Below the pieces are notes generated by a model. The model saw only the letters and a program-made list of their open reading frames with translations, was not told where the DNA came from and ran no database searches. A DNA stretch of 15,514 nt from Coprobacillus sp. (lineage in GTDB: Bacteria > Bacillota_I > Bacilli_A > RFN20 > CAG-826). Shown piece by piece: positions 1 through 7,483 of the stretch. Position 1 is the stretch's first letter, and every line of letters starts with the position of its first letter. Position numbers and translations under genes: made by a program. The DNA is taken from contig JAJQAP010000006.1 of assembly GCA_021203745.1 (NCBI GenBank), positions 4,291 to 19,804 of the forward strand, given 5' to 3'.

Positions 1-1152
1 GTCTTAGATGAATATGGTTATCTAAAATACTACGATTCCTTTAGTGAAGAAGGAGAGGAAGTTCTCTGGACTAACTGGGATTACTTTAATGGACAAGTAA
101 GGATGATTATCCCAATCGATGCCTATCCAGATAACGACTTCTTATCTTTCTATAGGTCGGAGATGAATTCAAATATCTCTAGCTATAGATCCTGTATTGC
201 CACACATACAGGTGAATACGGCTACTATGGATACGGAAGCAATAAAGAACCAATTACCATTGAAGGTAAAACCTGGAGATACGCATGGCAAGAAGGGTTC
301 CTAGAAGGATTACTCGTCTATCCAATTGCTTGGTGTATCGATGGTTTGGTGGATAGCTTTGCCTCTTTAGGTATGGATATAGCAAAAGGTGGTCCTCAAG
401 TCCTTGCAATTGTCATTATGACTCTCGCAATAAGACTTATCTTTACTTTAGCCACTTTAAAACCAACCCTAAACAACCAGAAGATGAATCAACTACAACC
501 AGAGATTCAAAAGATTCAGGCTAAATATCCTAACTCTAAAGAGAATCGTCGTGATCAAGAGTTAATGGCGATGGAGCAGCAGAAGCTGTATAAGAAGTAT
601 CACATCAGGCCGTGGGTCTCTATAGTGGTGATGGTCGTTCAGTTCCCTATCTTCATATGTGTATGGGGCGCAATGAGCGGTTCAGCATACCTCTCTAGTG
701 GTGAATTCTTGGGTGTTAGACTGTCAGACACCATGTATTCAGTGATCTTTAGTGGTGCCAGCTGGTCAAGTATTGGCGCTGGTGGATTTACCGCCCTGAT
801 GATCTTCCTTTTGATGGCGGCTATCCAGATAACATCAATGCTTTTACCACAGTTACTACATCGTAAAGAGAGAAAGAAAGTTGCAAAACTCAATAAGAAC
901 CCAAGTGGAGATCGTCAGAGAAACACTGGAAGAATTATGCAGTGGGTCATGGTCATTATGATTGTTATTATGGGCTTTATGCTTGCCGCGGCTATGTGTA
1001 TCTACTGGTTAGTGGGACCAATAGTCAATATCGCGCAGACTCTGATTTTGGATCGTATCTCAAGGAATCAGATTAGGAAGCAGAAGTATGAGAAGTATCG
1101 AACAACCACTAGTTCGAAAAACAAGAAAAACGTAAAAGTGAAGAATAAGTAA
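1..1152 (+). CDS. yidC: YidC/Oxa1/SpoIIIJ-family membrane protein insertase, 5' end outside window
   Basis: This reading frame is open from base 1, so the N-terminus is missing; 383 residues are visible. YidC inserts and folds proteins in the cytoplasmic membrane, alone or with SecYEG. The first roughly 90 visible residues are a polar, Tyr-rich extracytoplasmic region. Five hydrophobic segments follow, near bases 300-360, 400-460, 610-680, 785-850 and 935-1050. The first core segment carries the conserved arginine of the hydrophilic groove (LAIRLI, Arg codon 433-435). A Gln- and Lys-rich cytoplasmic hairpin (LQPEIQKIQAKYP) follows, then the family's QFPIFICVW-type helix. The tail after the last helix is strongly basic (KNKKNVKVKNK), as expected for ribosome contact. 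The gene for Jag starts 13 bases downstream, the usual Bacillota arrangement. An ATG at 103 lies inside the visible frame and is not the likely start. Confidence 0.93.
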   Translation, partial: VLDEYGYLKYYDSFSEEGEEVLWTNWDYFNGQVRMIIPIDAYPDNDFLSFYRSEMNSNISSYRSCIATHTGEYGYYGYGSNKEPITIEGKTWRYAWQEGFLEGLLVYPIAWCIDGLVDSFASLGMDIAKGGPQVLAIVIMTLAIRLIFTLATLKPTLNNQKMNQLQPEIQKIQAKYPNSKENRRDQELMAMEQQKLYKKYHIRPWVSIVVMVVQFPIFICVWGAMSGSAYLSSGEFLGVRLSDTMYSVIFSGASWSSIGAGGFTALMIFLLMAAIQITSMLLPQLLHRKERKKVAKLNKNPSGDRQRNTGRIMQWVMVIMIVIMGFMLAAAMCIYWLVGPIVNIAQTLILDRISRNQIRKQKYEKYRTTTSSKNKKNVKVKNK

Positions 1153-1165
1153 GGAGGAAAAGAAA

Positions 1166-1774
1166 GTGAAAAATTACACTGGTAAGGATTTAGATGACGC
1201 TTTAAGTCAAGCAAGTGCCGATCTAAATGTCGATGTAAAAGATTTGCTTTACACAAGTAAAGAAGCAAAAGGTTTATTTGGAAAAAAGAAGGTGACCATT
1301 TCTGTTTATGATCTTTCAGAAGTCATCGAATACGCGGAAAACTACATTCTAGATATTACAGATTCACTTGAAATTGAAGCAAGTGTGAAAACAAAGATTG
1401 AAGACGATGACACAATTATGATTACCATCGATTCTGTCCATAACCCAATTTTAATCGGTAAAAACGGAAAAACCCTTCAATCTCTAACTGAATTAGTTAG
1501 AACCGCGACATCAAATAAGTTCCATAGAAGATTTAAAATCTTACTCGATGTTAATGGTTATAAAGAGAACAAGTATAAGAGACTCGCAAAGACAGCGAGA
1601 AATCTAGCCTTTAAGGTTAGAAAGACAAAGGAGACCTATACCTTTGATGAAATGCCTCCAGATGAGCGTAAAGCAATTCATAACGCCGTCAATGGTATTA
1701 AGAATGTGAAGTCCGCTTCCATTGGAGAAGGGGCACACAGAAGGGTTCAACTTATCTATACTGATGAAGATTAA
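1166..1774 (+). CDS. khpB: RNA-binding protein Jag / KhpB
   Basis: This is a 202-residue protein of normal family length. It has three domains: an N-terminal Jag_N domain (about residues 3-52, with the LFGKKKV basic segment), a KH domain (about 75-145) with the GxxG loop GKNG at 98-101, and an R3H domain (about 145-200) with Arg168 and His172 spaced as in the R-x3-H signature. In other Gram-positive bacteria KhpB binds many RNAs, with KhpA, and affects cell elongation and division; that role is known of the family, not seen here. The start is GTG at 1166, supported by AAGGAGG at 1151-1157. Position directly after yidC matches the spoIIIJ-jag pair of Bacillus. A hairpin overlaps its stop codon. 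Confidence 0.93.
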   Translation: MKNYTGKDLDDALSQASADLNVDVKDLLYTSKEAKGLFGKKKVTISVYDLSEVIEYAENYILDITDSLEIEASVKTKIEDDDTIMITIDSVHNPILIGKNGKTLQSLTELVRTATSNKFHRRFKILLDVNGYKENKYKRLAKTARNLAFKVRKTKETYTFDEMPPDERKAIHNAVNGIKNVKSASIGEGAHRRVQLIYTDED

Positions 1775-1790
1775 ACACCTTATGGTGTTT
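1773..1790 (+). terminator. Weak hairpin at the jag stop codon
   Basis: A perfect 7-bp stem (AAACACC, loop TTAT, GGTGTTT) begins inside the jag stop codon and is followed by ATCTTTATAA. The tail has few consecutive Ts, so it is more likely a partial attenuator or an mRNA processing or stability element than a full terminator. It sits in the largest internal gap of the operon (38 bases, jag to mnmE). Confidence 0.4.
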
Positions 1791-1802
1791 ATCTTTATAA
1801 AT

Positions 1803-1807
1803 GGAGG
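1803..1807 (+). promoter_or_regulatory. Ribosome binding site that sets the mnmE start
   Basis: GGAGG lies five bases before the ATG at 1813. An upstream in-frame ATG at 1801 overlaps this Shine-Dalgarno sequence, so 1813 is the credible start and the four extra residues of the longer frame are not expected. Confidence 0.85.
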
Positions 1808-1812
1808 AAATA

Positions 1813-3141
1813 ATGAACGAAACTATTGTCGCTCTTGCTACCGCACCAATAAAGTCTGCACTAGCCATCATCCGTGTCAGTGGTGACGATAGTTTTAGTA
1901 TTGTTAATAAATGCTTCTCTAAGGATATATCTAATATCAACGAGAGAACCGCATTAATAGGAAGTATCGTAGATGAAGACGAAACAATTGATGAAGTCGT
2001 CCTAATTTTATATAAGGGTCCTAAATCGTACACCGGTGAAGATATGGTGGAAATAATTTGTCATGGATCTAACTTGATTTCTAGTCAAATCTTAAACCTT
2101 TTAATTAAATTAGGGGCGAGAATGGCCACAAACGGAGAATATACATCTCGGGCATTCTTAAATCAAAAAATGGACCTCATTCAGTCTGAAGCGGTAAATG
2201 ATATTATTAACGCCACCACAAAAGAGGCGAAAGATTTATCGATGTTATCTTTAAAAGGAGAGACATCTAAATTAATCTATCCAATTAAAGATCAACTATC
2301 CTATCTCCTCTCTTTAATCGAGGTTAATATTGATTACCCAGAATATGAAGATGATGAAAAAGCAAGCGAAGAAAAAGTCATTCAAATCTGCGAGAGCCTT
2401 TTAAAAACGATCGATCAATTAATCGATGAAGGCGAAAAAGGACAGATTATTAAAGAAGGAATCAAAACCGCGATCGTGGGAAAACCTAATGTTGGTAAGT
2501 CCACGTTATTAAATGCCCTTCTAGGAGAGGATAAAGCTATTGTCACGGATATCGCTGGCACCACAAGAGACGTTGTTGAAGGAGATGTTAATATTAACGG
2601 ATTAACACTTCATCTTCTCGATACCGCGGGCTATAGAGAGTCTAGTGATGTCATCGAAGAAATAGGTGTCAAAAAAACCGAACAATCGATAAATGACGCA
2701 GATTTAGTCATTGTGGTAAAAGAATTTGGCGAAGAAGATGATAAGAATTTGCAGGATTTATTAAAAGATAAAACGGTTATCAATGTCATAAATAAGTCCG
2801 ATTTGCTACTAAATAAAGAGAAAAACAACAAAGATAATATTTATATATCTGCGAAAAATAGCGATATTTCTGAGTTAACCACAAAAATTGCAGAGGTTTT
2901 TAATATTGGTGAAGCATCTTATAAAAAACCATCTTTAAATAATGCTAGACAATTAGGTCTTTTAAAGGGCGTAAAAGAAAACTTAGAAAAGGCCGTCTAC
3001 GACACGAAAAGTGGTGTCAGTGTAGATTTAGTCAGTATCTCCCTTTACTCCGCTCTGCAGAACGTTTTAGACCTATTAGGGGAAGATAATAAGATTGATA
3101 TTTCAAAAGAAATCTTTTCAAGGTTCTGTGTAGGTAAATAA
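1813..3141 (+). CDS. mnmE: tRNA uridine-5-carboxymethylaminomethyl modification GTPase MnmE (TrmE)
   Basis: MnmE works with MnmG to install the 5-aminomethyl-type group on wobble uridine 34 of certain tRNAs, using GTP hydrolysis and methylene-tetrahydrofolate. The 442-residue protein has the full architecture. The N-terminal folate-binding domain begins MNETIVALATAPIKSALAII. A helical domain follows, interrupted by the G domain: G1 GKPNVGKS (223-230), G2 around DIAGTTRD, G3 DTAGYRE and G4 NKSD. The last four residues are the C-x-G-K motif (CVGK, 439-442), whose cysteine is required in characterised homologues. The start is ATG 1813, set by GGAGG at 1803-1807. It is followed after two bases by tatD. 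Intact, with nothing missing. Confidence 0.97.
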   Translation: MNETIVALATAPIKSALAIIRVSGDDSFSIVNKCFSKDISNINERTALIGSIVDEDETIDEVVLILYKGPKSYTGEDMVEIICHGSNLISSQILNLLIKLGARMATNGEYTSRAFLNQKMDLIQSEAVNDIINATTKEAKDLSMLSLKGETSKLIYPIKDQLSYLLSLIEVNIDYPEYEDDEKASEEKVIQICESLLKTIDQLIDEGEKGQIIKEGIKTAIVGKPNVGKSTLLNALLGEDKAIVTDIAGTTRDVVEGDVNINGLTLHLLDTAGYRESSDVIEEIGVKKTEQSINDADLVIVVKEFGEEDDKNLQDLLKDKTVINVINKSDLLLNKEKNNKDNIYISAKNSDISELTTKIAEVFNIGEASYKKPSLNNARQLGLLKGVKENLEKAVYDTKSGVSVDLVSISLYSALQNVLDLLGEDNKIDISKEIFSRFCVGK

Positions 3142-3143
3142 TT

Positions 3144-3911
3144 ATGCTTATAGATTCACATTGCCATCTTAACGAAGAAAGACTCTATGTCTTAAGAAAG
3201 CAGATTATCAAAGAAGCCCAAGAAAAGGGCGTGGAAAAATTTATCGTCATCGGTTGGGATTATGATTCTTCTTTTCTCGCGGTTTCTATCGCTAAAGAGT
3301 TTGATTGCTGCTACGCCACAATTGGAATTATGCCAACAGATATCGACTCAATCACTGGAAAAGATGAAAAAGCCTTCTTTGATCTCTTAAAAGAAGACAA
3401 GGTTGTCGCGCTTGGCGAAATCGGTCTCGATTATCACTGGGAAAAAGATGAAGACAAAAAACAGAGGCAAAGAGAATGGTTTATTAAGCAAATTAAGATT
3501 GCTAATGAATATAAAAAGCCCATTGTTATACATTCAAGAGATGCTATACAGGAGACCTATAATATATTAAAAGAATATAGACCAGAGTATGGAGGAGTCA
3601 TGCACTGCTACAGTGGTTCTCCAGAGATGGTGAACGATTTTATTAAGTTAGGTCTATATATAGGTCTAGATGGTCCAGTTACCTTTACAAACGCACGAAG
3701 CGTGAAGGAAGTCGCCTCTATTGTTCCGCTTGATAGACTCCTTGTGGAAACAGATTCACCATACCTGGCTCCTCATCCTCATAGAGGGGAGATGAATACA
3801 TCGGTCTACCTTCCGCTTATCGTCGAAGAGATAGCTAGATGTAAAAACGAAACTTACGACAAAATTTCAGAAGTTACTTATAGTAATACTAAGAAATTGT
3901 TTCACGTGTAA
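3144..3911 (+). CDS. tatD: TatD-family metal-dependent deoxyribonuclease
   Basis: This 255-residue protein is a metallo-dependent hydrolase of the TatD/YcfH type, typically a Mg-dependent 3'-5' exonuclease on DNA and possibly RNA. All family metal ligands are visible: the HxH of IDSHCHLN (His6, His8), Glu92 in GEIGLDYHWE, His130 in VIHSRDA, His154 in MHCYSG, and Asp204 in ETDSPYLAPHPHRG. Length is normal. The start at 3144, two bases after the mnmE stop, gives the canonical N-terminus MLIDSHCHLN. Ribosome binding is weak, so translational coupling to mnmE is likely. Directly followed by rnmV, as in the Bacillus yabD-rnmV order. Confidence 0.95.
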   Translation: MLIDSHCHLNEERLYVLRKQIIKEAQEKGVEKFIVIGWDYDSSFLAVSIAKEFDCCYATIGIMPTDIDSITGKDEKAFFDLLKEDKVVALGEIGLDYHWEKDEDKKQRQREWFIKQIKIANEYKKPIVIHSRDAIQETYNILKEYRPEYGGVMHCYSGSPEMVNDFIKLGLYIGLDGPVTFTNARSVKEVASIVPLDRLLVETDSPYLAPHPHRGEMNTSVYLPLIVEEIARCKNETYDKISEVTYSNTKKLFHV

Positions 3912-3913
3912 AT

Positions 3914-4405
3914 ATGAAATATAATCTAAACGCATTATTAATCGTTGAGGGGCAAAATGACAAAAGTTACCTTTCAAATTTCTTAAATTCACACATTTTT
4001 GTCACTGACGGATTTGATGCAAAACGTCAAATTGACTACCTCAAAGAAGTTATACAGGTGAGACAAATTATTCTCCTTTTAGACCCTGATCCTGATGGGA
4101 GAAAAATCGCTCAATTTTTATTAGATAACCTTGGTGAATGCCTAAATATCTATATAGATTATCCTCTGACCAGCAAAAAGCATGGCGTTTTTGAATGTGA
4201 CAAGGACACAATCATTAAATATCTACAACCTTATTTTGTTGATGAGCCAGAAGCCCCCACCCTTTCTATGTCCACCCTCCTTAGGTACATCGATAAAAAA
4301 GACAAAATCATTGCAAAATATCATATTATCGGAAAAACTAACAAAAATTTGCTGGAAAAACTCAATGTTTTAAAAATTACCGAAAATGATTTAAAATTAA
4401 TATAA
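3914..4405 (+). CDS. rnmV: Ribonuclease M5 (5S rRNA maturation)
   Basis: RNase M5 makes the final cuts that release mature 5S rRNA in low-GC Gram-positive bacteria, helped by ribosomal protein L18. The Toprim domain is clear: the catalytic glutamate in VEGQND (Glu12) and the acidic triad in LLDPDPDG (Asp57, Asp59, Asp61). The segment HGVFECDKDTI matches the GVE-type motif of the family. The C-terminal part (residues about 130-163, GKTNKNLLEKLNVLKITEND) matches the conserved LLKRLN/GIT region. At 163 residues it is somewhat shorter than the Bacillus enzyme (about 186); the shortening is in the middle. It starts two bases after tatD and ends one base before rsmA. Confidence 0.9.
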   Translation: MKYNLNALLIVEGQNDKSYLSNFLNSHIFVTDGFDAKRQIDYLKEVIQVRQIILLLDPDPDGRKIAQFLLDNLGECLNIYIDYPLTSKKHGVFECDKDTIIKYLQPYFVDEPEAPTLSMSTLLRYIDKKDKIIAKYHIIGKTNKNLLEKLNVLKITENDLKLI

Positions 4406-4406
4406 T

Positions 4407-5210
4407 ATGCAAATAACAAGAGACAACATTGCTGAATTATTATCGAGTTATCAAATTAAACCCGATAAAAGCCTTGGACAAAATTTTCTCGTCAATCCAA
4501 GTATCGCAGAAAAGATTGTTTCGCTTTTAGATGTGCAAGAGGACGACACCATTGTGGAGGTAGGTGCAGGCCTAGGATCTTTAACTCATTACCTAGATGC
4601 TTATCCTAATGGTATTACTCTCGTCGATATCGATTCTAATGTCGTGGGTTTCCTCCATCTAAATTACAAGCATCATAATATTGATATCATTAATAGTGAC
4701 ATCCGTGACTACGACATATCTAAATTTACAAAAGTGATTTCAAACTTACCTTATTCATATACGAGTGATATTTTAATTTACCTACTTAAAAACGCAAAAA
4801 ACGCATCAAAATTTGTCTTAATGTGTGAAAATGAAGCGTATTTGAGAATATCCGCGACAGAAGGAAAGAACTATGGACCACTCAATATCTTCATCTATCT
4901 GGTTGGGGATATTCATAAAGAGTTTGATGTTGAAGCAAGAAACTTTTATCCAATCCCTAAATGCGGATCCACCGTCTTTACTCTCGATTTAAATAAACAA
5001 ATTGAAAGAGATAAAGCGTTTGGAGTATATAATATGTGTAAGCAGCTTTTTATAAATCGAAGAAAGACGATTTATAATAACCTAAAGAACTACTTAAAGG
5101 ATGATTTAAGGGCTAGCAGAATCCTAGAGGATTTAGGTATTTTTCTAAGCTCAAGACCCGAGCAAATTAGTCCCTCTGATTATGTAAGGCTTTATGAAAG
5201 GGTAAAATAG
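4407..5210 (+). CDS. rsmA: 16S rRNA (adenine1518/1519-N6)-dimethyltransferase RsmA (KsgA)
   Basis: RsmA dimethylates two adjacent adenosines in the 3'-terminal hairpin of 16S rRNA late in 30S assembly, using S-adenosylmethionine. The 267-residue protein shows the family N-terminus KPDKSLGQNFLVN (GQNF 24-27), SAM motif I EVGAGLGSLT (51-60), the acidic residue region VDID (73-76), NSDIRD (Asp98), and the catalytic NLPY motif (113-116). The C-terminal helical domain contains the typical basic segment FINRRKTIYNNLK. The start is one base after the rnmV stop; no good Shine-Dalgarno sequence is seen, so coupling is likely. The stop is TAG. Length and order (rnmV-rsmA-ispE) agree with Bacillota. Confidence 0.96.
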   Translation: MQITRDNIAELLSSYQIKPDKSLGQNFLVNPSIAEKIVSLLDVQEDDTIVEVGAGLGSLTHYLDAYPNGITLVDIDSNVVGFLHLNYKHHNIDIINSDIRDYDISKFTKVISNLPYSYTSDILIYLLKNAKNASKFVLMCENEAYLRISATEGKNYGPLNIFIYLVGDIHKEFDVEARNFYPIPKCGSTVFTLDLNKQIERDKAFGVYNMCKQLFINRRKTIYNNLKNYLKDDLRASRILEDLGIFLSSRPEQISPSDYVRLYERVK

Positions 5211-5211
5211 T

Positions 5212-6066
5212 ATGAAGTCGATGGTGGTTAAAAGTTATTCTAAAATTAACATTGCCTTAAATGTCGTAGGTAAGGCTGATTTAGGTTACCACGAAATAGA
5301 CACTATTATGGTGCCCCTTGAACTTCACGATTCAGCGATGATTACTAAGGTTAAAGGTGGTAAAGATAACTTCATAACTGTGGATGATTTTACTGTGGGA
5401 CCAGTGAAATATAACCTTGTTACCTTTGCTATTGATGCAATGTCCACTAAATACAAATTTGACGATAAATTCCGTATCTTTTTACATAAAGTCGTTCCTA
5501 TGGAAGCGGGTTTAGGAGGAGGATCTTCTAATGCCGCTGCTATAATTACAGGAGTAAACGATTATCTTAAATTAGGTATTCCTAAAGAAGAGTTAATAGA
5601 GCTAGGTAGAACATTAGGTAGTGATATCCCCTTCTTTATTTCCGGTGTCCCTGCGAGGGTGGGTGGCACAGGAGAAAAGATTACCCCTATTACTATAAAG
5701 AATAATTATTACTGCTTAATCGTTAAACCAGAAGCAGGACTATCCACGAAAAACGTCTATGAACTCGCAGATGAGATGGAACTTAAAACATGCGATATGG
5801 ATAAAGTTATAGAGGCTTTAGAAACAGGTGATGATGACTTACTTGCAGATTCTATCTGTAACTCTTTACAAGATGCCTCTATTAAGCTATGCCCAATGAT
5901 AAGAGTGATTATTGAATCCTTAAAAGCGGATGGATTAAAGATTGTGCAGATGACAGGATCTGGATCCGCAGTATTTGCATTGTCTACAGATAAGAGATTA
6001 TTAAATAAATTAGCAAAGAAATACGAACAAGATTATCGAGTGGAGCTAACAAAAGTTAGAAAGTAG
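5212..6066 (+). CDS. ispE: 4-diphosphocytidyl-2-C-methyl-D-erythritol kinase IspE
   Basis: IspE phosphorylates CDP-methylerythritol in the non-mevalonate (MEP) route to isoprenoid precursors, so this organism probably makes isopentenyl diphosphate by the MEP pathway. The 284-residue protein is a GHMP kinase. It has the N-terminal KSYSKINIAL with the conserved Lys11, the glycine-rich ATP loop PMEAGLGGGSSNAAA (96-110), catalytic Asp138 in SDIPFF, and the C-terminal glycine loop QMTGSGSAVFAL. The start at 5212 lies one base after the rsmA stop. A second ATG at 5221 would drop three residues, but neither has a strong ribosome binding site. The stop is TAG. Intact. Confidence 0.95.
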   Translation: MKSMVVKSYSKINIALNVVGKADLGYHEIDTIMVPLELHDSAMITKVKGGKDNFITVDDFTVGPVKYNLVTFAIDAMSTKYKFDDKFRIFLHKVVPMEAGLGGGSSNAAAIITGVNDYLKLGIPKEELIELGRTLGSDIPFFISGVPARVGGTGEKITPITIKNNYYCLIVKPEAGLSTKNVYELADEMELKTCDMDKVIEALETGDDDLLADSICNSLQDASIKLCPMIRVIIESLKADGLKIVQMTGSGSAVFALSTDKRLLNKLAKKYEQDYRVELTKVRK

Positions 6067-6072
6067 GTATTT

Positions 6073-7149
6073 ATGGCAGAAGAAAATAAATATGTTGTTA
6101 TTATCGCCGCGGGAAAAGGCAGAAAGATGGTCTCTAAAGAAAAAGAGCACTCCAAAGTCTCTTATCCAATTCTAGGTAGACCTATTGTTAAGTATGTCAT
6201 TGATGCGGTGAAAAAACTCAATCCAAAAGAAATTGTTACTGTCGTGGGCTTTGGAGGAGAAGCCACTAGTGAAATCGTTAAAAAAGATACAAAAGTTGTT
6301 TGGCAAGATGAGCTTGTAGGTACCGCAAAAGCAGTGCTAGCAGCAAAAGATGAATTAGGAAATAAAAAAGGAAAAACAATCCTAATTTACGGAGATATGC
6401 CTCTAATTACTAGTGAATCTTTAGAGAAACTATATAAGAAGAGTGTTAAGTCTGGTGATGATTTAACCTTGCTATCCGCTATAATTGAAAATCCAAAAGA
6501 CTATCCACGTGTAGTGCGTGATCCTAAATCAAGAAAGATCCTTAAGATAGTCGCAGAAAACGAAGTCGACGAAAGTGAATCTGAAATTACTGAAGTTAAT
6601 ACTGGTGTCTATGTTGTGGATAACCAATTACTCTTTAAATATCTAGACCAAGTACAACCAAATGATAAAGGTAAATACTACTTAAGTGATATTGTTGAGC
6701 TATTTGCTAAAGATGGTCATCAAGTAGGATCTTATATACTAGAAGATGCGACAGAAATATATTCAGTCTCTAATAGAGTGCAACTCGCACAAGCGGCAAA
6801 AGTCATGCACAAGAGAATTAATAAGAAGATTATGGCGGCAGGTGTTTCTATGGAAGACCCAGATTCCACCTTTATATCTCCTAATGTTAAGATTGGGACA
6901 GATACGATTATCTTACCTAATACGATGATTATTGGGGAGTGTCATATAGGGGAAGGTAATAGAATAGGACCCTCTGTCAGACTAACCCATGTTGATGTAG
7001 GTAAGAATAACTCAATTGTGGAGTCCTATATCACTGGAGGCACAATTGGTAACGGGAATAAGATAGGTCCATATGTAAATCTAAAAGATCATGATATTGG
7101 TAATAATGAAGTTGTTGGACCATTCATTAATATCGAGGATAAAAAATAA
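6073..7149 (+). CDS. GlmU-like nucleotidyltransferase, short form lacking the acetyltransferase active site
   Basis: GlmU normally is about 455 residues and makes UDP-GlcNAc in two steps. This protein has 358. The N-terminal nucleotidyltransferase domain (1 to about 230) has AAGKGRKM (12-19), VGTAKAV (82-88), YGDMPLI (106-112), NTGV and SNRVQLAQ. A left-handed beta-helix then begins near residue 250 with I-G hexapeptides, but stops at about the point matching E. coli residue 350, before the catalytic His363 and the acetyl-CoA site. The signature also differs: G-T-R-M has become G-R-K-M, a short KEKE insert precedes the conserved lysine (Lys28), and the Gly of the GYGR motif is Pro (DYPRV). 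The ispE-glmU neighbourhood supports GlmU descent. The present substrate is uncertain: UTP:GlcNAc-1-phosphate uridylyltransferase only, or another sugar-phosphate nucleotidyltransferase. Confidence 0.8.
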   Translation: MAEENKYVVIIAAGKGRKMVSKEKEHSKVSYPILGRPIVKYVIDAVKKLNPKEIVTVVGFGGEATSEIVKKDTKVVWQDELVGTAKAVLAAKDELGNKKGKTILIYGDMPLITSESLEKLYKKSVKSGDDLTLLSAIIENPKDYPRVVRDPKSRKILKIVAENEVDESESEITEVNTGVYVVDNQLLFKYLDQVQPNDKGKYYLSDIVELFAKDGHQVGSYILEDATEIYSVSNRVQLAQAAKVMHKRINKKIMAAGVSMEDPDSTFISPNVKIGTDTIILPNTMIIGECHIGEGNRIGPSVRLTHVDVGKNNSIVESYITGGTIGNGNKIGPYVNLKDHDIGNNEVVGPFINIEDKK

Positions 7150-7403
7150 TGCAGATTGTTGAATCATACGGGAAGAATATCTTTTATAAAGATAAAATGG
7201 TGGGCTATATCTCTAGAGACGGCCTCTATGTCTTAGGTAAGAAGTTTGCGGATATCACCGATGAAGGAGTGATATCCATGAACGGAAAAGAAGTTGGAGA
7301 GGTCAATGAAGATAGAGCAATTATCATCAATGGTAAGGACTGTGGATTTATCGATGGTGATAATAATTTTGTCCTAGATATCGAAGGATTTAGCTTTAGA
7401 TAA
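7149..7403 (+). CDS. Small protein of five 16-residue repeats, unknown function
   Basis: This is an 84-residue protein whose ATG overlaps the stop of the GlmU-like gene (TAATG), indicating translational coupling. I do not recognise a family. The sequence falls into five consecutive 16-residue units (residues 1-16, 17-32, 33-48, 49-64, 65-80) plus four residues. Units 2-5 follow roughly x-G-x-I-x-x-D-G-x-x-x-x-x-G-K-x, for example VGYISRDG, ADITDEGV, GEVNEDRA and GFIDGDNN, with NGK at the ends of units 3 and 4. The alternating hydrophobic pattern suggests beta-hairpins forming a small beta-solenoid or barrel. There is no signal peptide or membrane segment, so it is probably cytoplasmic. Context suggests a partner for the shortened beta-helix of the upstream protein, but that is inference. 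It is the last gene of the operon. Confidence 0.8.
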   Translation: MQIVESYGKNIFYKDKMVGYISRDGLYVLGKKFADITDEGVISMNGKEVGEVNEDRAIIINGKDCGFIDGDNNFVLDIEGFSFR

Positions 7404-7407
7404 AAAG

Positions 7408-7436
7408 AAACGCTGAATTATAAAAGCCCAGTGTTT
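7408..7436 (-). terminator. Hairpin between convergent operons, T-rich on the - strand
   Basis: AAACGCTG (7408-7415) pairs with CAGTGTTT (7429-7436), eight pairs with one G-T, loop of 13. Read on the - strand it is followed by CTTTTTATC, so it fits as a second terminator for feoB. On the + strand the tail is not T-rich. Confidence 0.5.
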
Positions 7437-7453
7437 CAGTGTGAAAAATGTAT

Positions 7454-7477
7454 AAAATCGCTGTAAAAGGCGGTTTT
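7454..7477. terminator. Bidirectional terminator between the housekeeping and feo operons
   Basis: AAAATCGC (7454-7461) pairs with GCGGTTTT (7470-7477), with an eight-base loop. On the + strand it is followed by ATTTGTTT and ends the nine-gene operon. On the - strand it lies seven bases after the feoB stop and is followed by ATACATTTTT. Confidence 0.7.
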
Positions 7478-7483
7478 ATTTGT

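Noticed and set aside
639..1268. - strand reading frames opposite yidC and jag
   Set aside because: Antisense to well-supported genes and of shadow-like composition. One ends at TGA, unlike any real gene here.
7149..7403. A frameshift explaining the short GlmU, with the missing beta-helix continuing downstream
   Set aside because: The downstream frame encodes a different 16-residue repeat, not I-G hexapeptides with the acetyltransferase residues. Continuing the original frame past the stop gives unrelated sequence and another stop within about 30 codons. The TAATG overlap looks like normal coupling.
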